Source of the DNA: Zygnema cylindricum
Lineage: Eukaryota; Streptophyta; Zygnematophyceae; Zygnematales; Zygnemataceae
DNA length: 55,331 bases
Assembly: GCA_037447655.1 (NCBI GenBank)
Contig: JBBHKE010002177.1
Location: 10,001 to 65,331 of the forward strand
Direction: 5' to 3'
Shown here one piece after another: positions 22,301-32,406 of this stretch; position 1 is the first letter of the stretch; every line of letters begins with the position of its first letter. A program made the translations under genes and the position numbers. The notes beneath the pieces were generated by a model. It made no database searches. It saw only the letters and a program-made list of their open reading frames with translations, and had not been told where the DNA came from.

Positions 22301-24010
22301 ATATGGCTACAGGCTCAGCCCTAGAGAAGAACAGGATTAGGGTTTGATGGAAGGGTTTAGACGTTCGAAATTACATTCTAAAATAATATAGTTCGAAAAG
22401 TGCGAAAAAATATGTCCGTACTGTTATAGTACTGTACTGTACTGTACTGTTCGTGTTGTCGTGTTAGCAGTACGGTAAAGTACATGTATTGTACCACTTA
22501 AACCCTTTTTAGTGCGAACTTTCTCGTCGATGACATATTGACATTCCAGCCAAACGTTTTCGTACGTTATATAAACGTATTCGTACGTTTTATTAAACGT
22601 ATCCGTACGTTTGCTGGGACCGCCTAATGGATTCGGGACCTGTATCCAACTGGAAATTCAGAAATTGTATTAAAAAAAAGAAAAAAAAAAAAAAAATTGT
22701 ATTGGGATCGCCTCTCATGGAGATCGAGTACACGGCGACGACACTGTTCCGTGCACACCTGCCAAAACGGCTTTAGCGCAACTGTGCACATGTATCCTAT
22801 GCATGAACATGAGACTTTTGACTTTTGACTTTTCAGGCGAATTGTGTATGAACAATATTTCTAATTTTCTACAGTACTGTACTGAACCTTGCGTTTTTCG
22901 GGCTCTGTGAACCTCCGAGCTCCGTTTCGCGCATTGTGAGAGATCCACGTCGCCCCCCCTTTGCTTTTCGATTAGCGACGCCGCGCACCGCGAGGCGCAT
23001 CGCCAACTGCGAACGCAACGCTACACTGTGAAAATCAAAACCGTTTCCAGAAGGAAACGCGGCACGAAACATTATTCTGCCCGTTTCTTTTTTCTCCCGT
23101 TTCTTTTTTCGAAATTTTAAATTTTAAATTATTAAACAGCGATTCGTTTTTACATTGAAAACAATTGAAAAAACGTTTTTTTATTCAACGTTTTTTGATC
23201 CATGTCCTCCCGTTTGCTTCTTTATCTCACCTGCCCCATTTTTTTTTCTTCTCTTCCTTTTCTTTCCCCTCTTTGGATTCGTGTTCCGGTCCCTTTTTAC
23301 CATTCTCCTCTTCTTCTTCGTGGTGGAGACGCCCCTTCTTAGATTATAAGTAAATTTTTAACTCGTTTTCTTTCTTTTTTTTTTTTTTTTTTCTCACTTC
23401 ACCTTACCTCCTCCCTCTATTAATATTATTTTATCCAAAAGAAAAAATGCCGATGAAACATGAAGCATTATATTGAATAATTCCGGTTTAAACTTTTCCA
23501 TGTGAACAAACCATAATACCTGTTGTTTTAACCCTAAAACCTTTTTTTTATCCATTTTTCCCATTTGTTGTAGCTTCCCCAGACGCCCTTTCTTTCTCGC
23601 CTTCTTCCTATCTCTGGCTGCTCGAAGTATTCCCTCTCGGTGGGTGTTTTTATCATCCCCACATTGTGTCTCCCCTCTTTTGTGTGGTTGTGTCCTTCTT
23701 ACATTCCAAGTCTCTCTCTCTTCCCCTCCTCTCCCTCTCCCTCTCCATATTTCTCTCCCTCTCCCTCTCCCTCTCCCTCTCTCTCTCTCCCCCATTCTCC
23801 TATTTTTTGTTACTTGTTTTGTTTTTGTTTCGGATTTTAATATTGTATTTATTTCTATTTTTGTTGTAATATTATATTGTAGATAAATATCACCGTTTTA
23901 TAGTTGGACTAAAAAAGGTGGTTTAGGAAGTTTCTAGACTTGAATGATAACAATAAAAAAAATAAAAAATATATATAATAATTAGAATAACAATAACAAT
24001 AAAAAACAAA
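22301..24010. other. Repeat-rich region with one doubtful exon
   Basis: Contains GTACT pentamer repeats (22428-22455), a GTACGTT-rich block (22560-22615) with GACCGCCTAATGGA that is echoed at 52325-52345, a GC-richer stretch at 22700-23070 without a convincing frame, and a CCCTCT array at 23705-23790. Confidence 0.5.
23394..23650 (-). CDS. Possible exon of an unidentified basic protein
   Basis: A minus-strand open frame ending at 23394 reads HREGILRAARDRKKARKK, LGLKQQVLWFVHMEKFKPE and LLDKIILIEGG. The basic helix followed by QQVLWF vaguely recalls TMA16-like ribosome-associated proteins, but the match is too weak to name it. Upstream of 23650 the frame runs into CT simple sequence. No splice partner was found. 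Confidence 0.25.
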
Positions 24011-24014
24011 ACTA

Positions 24015-26450
24015 TTATAATGTGTATAATATTTGCTCAAGACATATCATAGATCCAATAAAAGGATTTATCACAGGCATAATAAATATACAGACAGTCG
24101 GTTTAGTGATAATTTCTATAATACCTATAATAACATTTATAATATGAATAATATAGAATAAAAGGTACAATGTATATAGTATACATAACACTAATGGCTT
24201 TAATATATATATAATATATATATAGTAATAACAATAATGTATGTAATACATGTAACAACAGTTTAGTAGTAAAATATATTTGAATACATATAAAACTGTT
24301 TAGTTATAATGTAGTAATATATATCATAATAAAAGTTTGATATACATATAATATACATAGCAATAGATGTAATATATTTAACACATATAAGAGTATAATT
24401 TATAATAGTTATAATTTATAAAATATATGTATTAATAATTATTATCTTATATATAATGACAATTACAATATATATATACATACGTTATAAAACGTTATAA
24501 TACATGTTTAACATAAGTAATATTTGTAATATATACAATCATGCACGTTATTATCTGTTGTATATATTTGAAGTAGGAGTTATAATATAAATAATGTATA
24601 TAATTATAGTTGAAGTATAATATATGAAACTACTGTTACAACTATTATTATAGTTGTAGTGTATACTAATAATAATTATAATAAACATAATGTAACGGTT
24701 AGATGTAATTGTCATAATAGATGTTATATGTTATAATTACTATCATGTAAAAGTTTGTTATACTTGTAATAATTAACATAATATAACGGTTAGATATAAC
24801 TGTTATAATATGTATAATATAACAGTTAATTTTAACTGTGAAGATAAATATAATGTAAACTGTTATAAAAAATCTAATATAATAGTTAGTTAACACTAAT
24901 AATTAACACATTATAACGGTTAGATATAAATGCTAAAATATATATAATATAATAGTTAGTTCTCACTATAAAAATTAAAACATTATAATAGTTAGACTAT
25001 ATATAATATATAACTTGTTAAAACTCTAATAATATAACAGTTACATTAAACCTGCTATAATATGTGTAGTATAGCAGTTAGATATAACTGTTTAGATTTA
25101 AATGTTATAATGTATATAATGTCACAGTTAGTTAACATTGTAATAATCAATACATTATCACAGTTAGATATTAAAGTTGTAATATATACAAAATAACAAT
25201 TAGATATAACTGTTAATTATGTAATTGTTTATTATAGTGTAATAATTAACATAGTAAAACAGTTAGATATAATTGTTATAATTAATAAAATATAACATCT
25301 AGATATAGTTGTTATGCTTAGTATAATGCAACAGCTACATATAACAACTGTCATAATAAATAAAATATAACACTTACAACTAGCTGTCATATTTGGTATA
25401 ATATAACAGTTAAATATAGCTGTTATAATTTATAAAATATAACTGCTAGATATAACTTTTACGATAAATATAACATAAAAACTATAACTAGCTGTTAAAT
25501 TTAGTATAATATTATAGCCAGATATAGTTGTTATGCTTACTATCCTGCAACAGCTACACAACTGTCACAATAAATAAAATATAAAACTTACAACTAGCTG
25601 TCATATTCGGTATAATGTAACAGTTAGATATAGCTGTTATAATTTATAAAATATAACAGCTAGATATTGTTGTTGTAATAAAAATGAAATAACAGTTACA
25701 TGTAACTGTTATAATTAGTATAATAGATCAGTTATAAGTAGTTGTTATGAATAATGTGATATAACAGTTAGATATAACCTTTATAATCAATAAATTAAAA
25801 CAATTATGACTAGCTGTTATAATTAGCATAACATAACAGTTAGATATAGTTGTCATAATATATAAAATATAACAGGTAGATATAACTGCATATTTATCTA
25901 CTACAAATGTATATTTATCTACCTGCTATAATAAAAAAGATATAACAGTTAGATATAACTGTTATAATTAGTATAATAAAACAGTTTTATCTAGATGTTA
26001 TAAATAATGTCGTATACCAGTTAAATATAACCGTTATAATCAATATATTAAAACAGTTATAACCAGTTGTTATAATTAGTGTAGTATAACAGTTATAACT
26101 TGCCCTTACAATATGTATTATAACTTGCCTTTACAATATGTATTATACGACAGTTAGATAAAATTGATAAAATAAATGTAATATATCACTTATTACCGGC
26201 TGTTATAATATGTATATTGTGTCAGTTATATATAAGTATTATAATTAATTTAATATAGCAGTCATAATTACCTATTATATTATAGATAGTACACCAGCTA
26301 CAAATAACTATTTTACTTATTCTTATATAACAATTATAAATAGGTGTTATAATATATTTAATACAATAGTTAGATATAGCTCGTGATTACTACGATATAA
26401 CAGTTAACTATAATTCAATACGAACAAAAATAAGTATTTTATTAACACGA
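24015..26450. repeat. AT-rich satellite built from self-complementary units
   Basis: About 2.4 kb of ATAACAGTTAGATATAACTG followed by TTATAATTAGTATA-like units, more regular from about 24690 on. The core AACAGTT-AGATAT-AACTGTT is an inverted repeat, so each unit can fold on itself. Dozens of variants occur at irregular 35-100 bp spacing. There is no coding potential. The end is marked by a poly-A run and a CATCATCATCATTATT microsatellite at 26480-26520. Confidence 0.85.
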
Positions 26451-26567
26451 AATAATAACAAAAATAATACAATCTACTACTAAAAAAAAAAAAAAAAAAT
26501 CATCATCATCATTATTATTTCTATCTTTTCTTGTTGATAAGTGTAATTTTGGCTTTATATGTGACAG

Positions 26568-26798
26568 TTAACAACCATTTCGGATACTCCAATAATTTCT
26601 GTAGCATGGAGAGCACCTTTGTTGCTCCCTCGATTAGCACCATTCCTAGTAAACCTCCTCCCAAGCAAGTCGGAACTGAAAGAGGCTTTGGCCCATTCAA
26701 CTGAACCAATTTTTAAAGAGGGATCTTCTAAGAGGGAGTTTGAACGAAAGTTGCCACGGTTCCGAAAGTTAGAAGAGCTCCGCTCTATCACGGGTTAA
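26568..26798 (+). CDS. Unidentified exon-like ORF, 76 codons
   Basis: A GTGACAG acceptor-like site is followed by an open frame to TAA at 26796-26798 reading ISVAWRAPLLLPRLAPFLVN, then SELKEALAHSTEPIFKEG and FRKLEELRSITG. Base composition is closer to coding DNA than the satellite to its left. The opposite strand also has an open frame (26555-26791). It could be the C-terminal exon of a lost gene or part of a transposon. Family unknown. Confidence 0.25.
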   Translation, partial: LTTISDTPIISVAWRAPLLLPRLAPFLVNLLPSKSELKEALAHSTEPIFKEGSSKREFERKLPRFRKLEELRSITG

Positions 26799-27656
26799 AT
26801 TTTAGATTTATATTTTTTGGAGAGAGACATAATATTTGTTTTTCAGTATTGCATTCGGATTCGAATATTAATTTATTGTTTTGCTATATATTTTTGTTTT
26901 CCGTTGTTTTTAAATGTTCAATACGATGCCTTCTTTTGTCTTTAACATTGCATATGTTGTTATGGCTGGTCTATAATGACCACTTATTTGCGTCATGTAA
27001 TTACTTTCAAACCCTAGTATACTACACAATTCAACTTAGGATATACGTACATAAAAACAATAGTATAAGCACAAATATATCTTATAAACACCACAATTTA
27101 CCCAAATAAATATATGGTTTGATTAACCCGTTGATACTTTACCCCAAGTCAAAAAACATGTCTTATGATTATATTATTTTGCATAAATATATGGATGTAA
27201 ACATTTGTAAAAACTTCCAATAAATACCTTAAACACTGTAAACGCCCATGCTTTACCTATTAGTTATGATATTTAAACCCAAAGACATTTCATCAAGTTA
27301 TGCTAACCGATTGTTACCTTGTCGAATATATTATATGATGTTATACACCGTTGCAATGCCACCCATATACTTTTAAAAAATCCTTGTTCACTCTCTTTGA
27401 ATGCGTGCGGTTTTTAGTTATTTATGCTTATAGACGCTTTTTTAAAAAACAAGGGTTTGTAAATTTGTGTCGTATGCATTTATTAAGTATTCCAATATAT
27501 TTATTTAAAAACCTTTTAAATAATCAACGACACACGTTACAAACGCTATTGTTGCCTTTTCTATATAGAGCATTCTCGTTATACTCAGTTATAATTAACT
27601 ATAGATCCTTGAGTTATGGTTAATAATAAACAAGTGTAGTATCAATATACAATGAA
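26799..27656. other. AT-rich region, no gene seen
   Basis: Short chance ORFs only; no domain, RNA gene or terminal repeat recognised. Confidence 0.4.
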
Positions 27657-28346
27657 ATGGCACAAACAATTATGTGTAGTTAAAATAACCACTAATAGAT
27701 ATCCAAAGCATGGCTAATAACGATTAATAGATGGGTTAATGGAATTTCGGGCGTATACATGGCTTATCGAGTTATACCGACCAATATTAGATTAACGGAT
27801 GATTACGCAATTGATATAACATGTTTTTAATACCACAAACTATTCTGTGTAGTTATAATAACCATTAATAGATATCCAAAGCATGGCTAATAACGATTAA
27901 TAGATGGGTTAATGGAATTTCGGGCGCATACATGGCTTATCGAGTTATACCGACCAATATTAGATTATCGGATAATTACGCAATTGTAATAACATGTTTT
28001 AAATGCCACAAAATAATCTAAGTAGTTATAATAACCATTAATAGATATCCAAAGCATGGCTAATAACGATTAATAGATGGGTTAATGGAATTTCAGGCGT
28101 ATACATGGCTTTTCGACTTATACCGACCAATATTAGATTAACGGATGATTACGCAATTGATATAACATGTTTTTAATACCACAAACTATTATGTGTAGTT
28201 ATAATAACCATTAATAGATATCCAAAGCATGGCTAATAACGTTTAATAGATGGGTTAATGGAATTTTGGGCGTATACATGGCTTATCGAGTTATACCGAC
28301 CAATATTAGATTAACGGATGATTACGCAATTGCTATAACATGTTTT
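27657..28346. repeat. 173-bp tandem repeat, four copies
   Basis: The landmark ATCCAAAGCATGGCTAATAA occurs at 27701, 27874, 28047 and 28220, exactly 173 bp apart each time. Copies also share GATGGGTTAATGGAATTT, CATGGCTTATCGAGTTATAC and GATTACGCAATTG and differ by a few substitutions. The unit is nucleosome-sized, like many centromeric or heterochromatic satellites. Confidence 0.95.
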
Positions 28347-29764
28347 GTAAATAACTAGTGCATAACCATCCAAATGTTCACAAAATACAACAATTGGCTG
28401 TCAACATAACGTATAAAAAAAATGTATATTTTGGCATACTCTTTTTTAATCACCCATATGTGTCGTCAATCCCTATATTTTTTGTTATGCACCAATTATT
28501 GTTAAAACACGTAAACACACAAACTAGTATAACCATAAATTATAGACAATTGTAAAAATACAACCCATCAAATGATATGGATAACTTTAATCATAAAGTG
28601 CACATATTTGGCTTTTACGATCAAAGATTACTTTATATAATGGCCAGTATTGACCATTATCTTACCATTATTTATTACATATTGAAGTCTTACGATGAGT
28701 ACCCACATACAATCAATGCGCATCCATGCGCTTTAAGATTAACTGTTTTTTCAAATATATATAGTTTCGAGATTGATACGTGTTATTGCACTGATTTGTG
28801 TAAATGTAAGCTAATAACCGTTATTTTTACAGGGAATTTTAATTGTAACATACAAGTTTGGGATGCAACCATTAATGTCCAAATGAGCGCATAAAAAAGA
28901 ACGTTAAGTACACATACTAACTTCATCTCTAGATATAATAACTTGCTTATATTCAACGCTATTGCATAAATTACAAAGTCATGTGGTATAATAATAAGCA
29001 CAAAATATACACATTTTGCAACCCAAACTTCATCTCTAACCCCATACAAAACATACAAGGCATTCACATTTAACAACGAAAATATCCCTAATGATTTCAT
29101 TGTTTGGCTTACATAGGACATTGTGACTGCACTAATATAAATAAAATTTACATTATCAATTTACTCCAAATAAAATGACTATTTGAAAGACTCCCTCTTT
29201 ATTATTGTTCTTATCATTATATGACTTGTTCAACAAAGAAATAGTGCCCCTTCGTTAATAGCGTTAATGGTTTATTATAGTAACGCGAAAATACAATATA
29301 TAATACCAATTAAGTGAATGGGGACGTGACAGATTGTCGTCTACTCCTTTAATAGAGTTGCTAATCGTAGTTCAACATTTCGGGTCGAAGTGTTATTGAA
29401 ACTATTGTAACAACTATAGGCAGGCGCACGGTTAATAATTAAAGTACGACTGAAGGTTTACGTTATATACATCGACAATTTGTCGACGATGGAAATATAG
29501 TTTTTATTTTTCGGGCAGCGTCGTCAGAGTTAATGTACAAACCCTTGGTGAAACTTAATCTGAAATTGCTACAAAAAAATTAAGAATCGAACAGTTAAAG
29601 AGCCAAAGTTTCGCATTCAGTTTTCGATTTGCGAAAAGAATTTAGAATTTCAAAATTCAGTTTGATTCTCAAAACAAGAATGGCAAAAATCGATTTAGAA
29701 TCGCAAACTTCAAATCATATTTTTAAAGTTCAATTTAGAATGGTTGAAATTCTTAATGAGAAAC
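28347..29764. other. AT-rich region, no gene seen
   Basis: Overlapping frames at 28577-28894 (+) and 28783-29121 (-) have no recognisable motif. No RNA gene, terminal repeat or exon structure could be supported. Confidence 0.4.
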
Positions 29765-29986
29765 TACACCGTGTATCGCTGTTAGTGTTAATAATTTTTT
29801 AGCCACTTAAAACATCTTTTCTCCATACACACTTGTCCGATTTTCAATTTAAGACCGTCAATCGGAAGCTGAGAATCTTAACGTTCAATCGCAACCGTCA
29901 GATTTAAAAACTGACATGTGTGTACGGAGGAAAGATGTTCAAAGAGACGAAAAAAACACCAACACTATTAACGATTCACGGTTGTA
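29765..29986. mobile_element. MITE, TACACCG family, 222 bp
   Basis: Left end TACACCGTGTATCGCTGTTA and right end AACGATTCACGGTTGTA. Inner blocks GCCACTTAAAACATCTTTTC, CCATACACACTTGTCCGATT, TCAATCGGAAGCTGAGAATC and GTGTGTACGGAGGAAAGATG match the copy at 10129-10349 in order. Confidence 0.8.
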
Positions 29987-30158
29987 GTTCTACAATGTGG
30001 GCGACTGACGTACAGAGCATATTCCCACGTGGCATGGTTCCATGGAGTAGTAATGTGCGGCACTCTACAGTAATGTACTGGATTTTATATAACTGTGCTG
30101 AATTACGGTTTTTCATGGAAACCGCTGTAGCCCCAAAAGCGTAACCGGCTTGCCTTCA

Positions 30159-30273
30159 GGGAAATGATCAGCGCAGCGACAAGACGTGACAGGACGTGAC
30201 AAGACGTGACAAGACGTGACATGATGTAGGTGCCTGCGCGCAACCAATAGGATCCCTGCGCTGATCATTTCCC
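30159..30273. mobile_element. 115-bp inverted-repeat element with internal 10-bp tandem repeats
   Basis: Perfect 18-bp inverted ends GGGAAATGATCAGCGCAG (30159-30176) and CTGCGCTGATCATTTCCC (30256-30273). Between them are about five copies of the 10-mer GACAAGACGT. There is no ORF. It may be a miniature transposon or a foldback element; a target duplication is not certain (CTT/CCTT flanks). Confidence 0.75.
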
Positions 30274-30421
30274 CTACCTTTTATGGTACGTTTTTACAAC
30301 ACGTGGACAATCTCCAACTTTCTTGGATGGCTTGCTTGCTGATTTGCTACAGTACTTTCACACGTGTAAAATTCATTTTCTGGATCTCCAAAAATCAAAC
30401 TTTTTGAAGACTACAGTACAG

Positions 30422-30638
30422 TACACCGCCAATCGCTATTAGCGTGTAGGTTTCATTAGCGTATACTATTATTTAGCGTGGTGTACGCTAATTGGGAATT
30501 TGGAAATTTTGGAAGAAATCGATTACTCTAATTAGGAATTAGGGCTTTTTTGAAATAGTGTGGATAATTCTATTTGAGAATAAAAAAAAAAGCGGGACGG
30601 GATTAGCGTACACAACGCTAATAGCGATTGGCGGTGTA
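30422..30638. mobile_element. MITE with 24-bp perfect ends, 217 bp
   Basis: TACACCGCCAATCGCTATTA plus GCGT at the left end is perfectly mirrored at the right end. Inside are TTAGCGTATAC and GATTAGCGTACAC blocks. Both flanks are GTACT/CAGTAC pentamer repeats (30410-30421 and 30639-30668). It lies about 170 bp upstream of the LIG6-like start. Confidence 0.85.
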
Positions 30639-30808
30639 CTGTACTGTACAGTACTGTACTGTACAGTACCTTTTACTTCCTGGCAACGTGTCGGCCACGT
30701 GTCTTCGCGTTTGGGAAATCATTCCGTACCTATTTTGCCTCTCGTTGAAGTTTGGAGGTTTCCATCTTTCTCTTGCCACGTGGCATTATCTTGAGATGCT
30801 TAGTTTCC

Positions 30809-32231
30809 ATGGCTCCACTCAAAAACTCGAGCATTCTTCCGAACTCGCCACGTGTCGTCAGCTCCGAGGCAGAATACGCCAAAGCTTTACTTTCCCTTCA
30901 GGCTTCTCTCCCTGTGCTCCCAAGCTCAGATTCCGACCCTAATTCTAACCAACCCTAACCCTAACCCTAACCCTAACCCTAACCCTAACCCTAACCTAAA
31001 CCCTAACCCTAACCTTAACCCTAACCCTAACCCTAATTTCGGGTTGGCCAATATCCCCGCCGATTTCCCTTCATACAAACGAATCCCCGGGACAAGATTT
31101 ATTGTGGATGGATTCCGATTCTCCGGTCCCTGGTCTCACTCCTACTGGCTCACCCATTTCCACAGTGACCATTACCAAGGAATAACTGCCACGTGGCGAA
31201 AAGGTCTTATTTTCTGCTCCCCTATCACTGCCTCTCTCCTCCACCTGTCCCTCCAGGTCCCGTCCTGTCTCATTTTCCCTCTCCCTCTCGGAGAAACAGT
31301 GATAGTGGATGGCTGCCAGGTGGCACTAGTTGACGCCAATCACTGTCCAGGAGCCGTACAGTTTCTGTTTAAAGTGCCAGGTGGCAGAAAATGGGAGCAC
31401 AAAAAGTACATCCACTGCGGCGATATGCGGTACGAAAAAGGGATGGAAGAAGATCCGTTTCTATGTCAGTTTATTGGAGCGGATTCCGTTTATTTGGATA
31501 CGACGTATTGTAACCCGCGGCACGTGTTTCCGAGTCAGGAAGTGTCGGTGAATTATGTCGCAAATACGGTTTTCCGAATCATGGAGGAGGAAAAAAATAG
31601 GGACAAAGGGGGGGGAGAGGGAGAGGGAGAGATGGGAGGAGGGATGAGGAGGAGAGGAGTGAAGATGGAGGAAAGGAAATGAGGAGGAGGTGGAGGAGGA
31701 GGAGGGGGATTGAAGGGGAGGAAGAGGAAAGGAAGAGGAGGATAATGGGAGGATCCTTGGAATGAAGGAGGGGAGAGGAAGGGGAAAGAACTAAAGATTT
31801 TAAAGAACACAAGGAAGAAAATGCGATTGAAATTGCACAAGGCAATGATAAGATTTTATGTGAAAGGGATGGAAACAAACCTTTATGGCCTGTCCTTTTT
31901 TTAATTTCAACTTATGTGATCGGAAAAGAGAAAATTTTGACCGCGATTGCTCGAAAATGCGGATGTAAAAGTTTTGTCGAGGATCGGAAAATGAAATTGC
32001 TCGAATGTTTGGGATTGGAAGACGTAAACGTTTTTACAACCAATCCGATGGCGACACCTGTACATGTCGTAAGTTGGAAAATCCTCGGCGAAACATGGCC
32101 TTATTTTCGACCTAATTTTGCTAATATGGAAAAGGAATCGAAAATAAGAGGAGGATATCGAGTTGTTGGTTTTGTTCCTACCGGATGGACTTACGAGGTG
32201 AAAAAAAAAACGTTTTCGGTTCGTAAAAAGG

Positions 32232-32263
<32 letters not shown>

Positions 32264-32363
32264 GTAATGCAATGGTAGTTCACCATCATTGATTTTGTTG
32301 GTAAAGTTATGAACTTAAAAATAATCAATGTTTATCCGCCATTTTTTAGTATAGATCTCTCAA

Positions 32364-32406
<43 letters not shown>

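Noticed and set aside
22700-23072. GC-richer stretch with overlapping minus-strand frames
   Set aside because: No domain, no consistent exon structure; more likely old repeat sequence.
27657-28346. Regular spaced repeats as a possible CRISPR array
   Set aside because: Whole 173-bp units are repeated with no unique spacers, and the DNA is eukaryotic.
30952-31036. Telomere-type array as a true chromosome end
   Set aside because: Only about 85 bp, with unique coding sequence on both sides and an open frame through it; it is interstitial.
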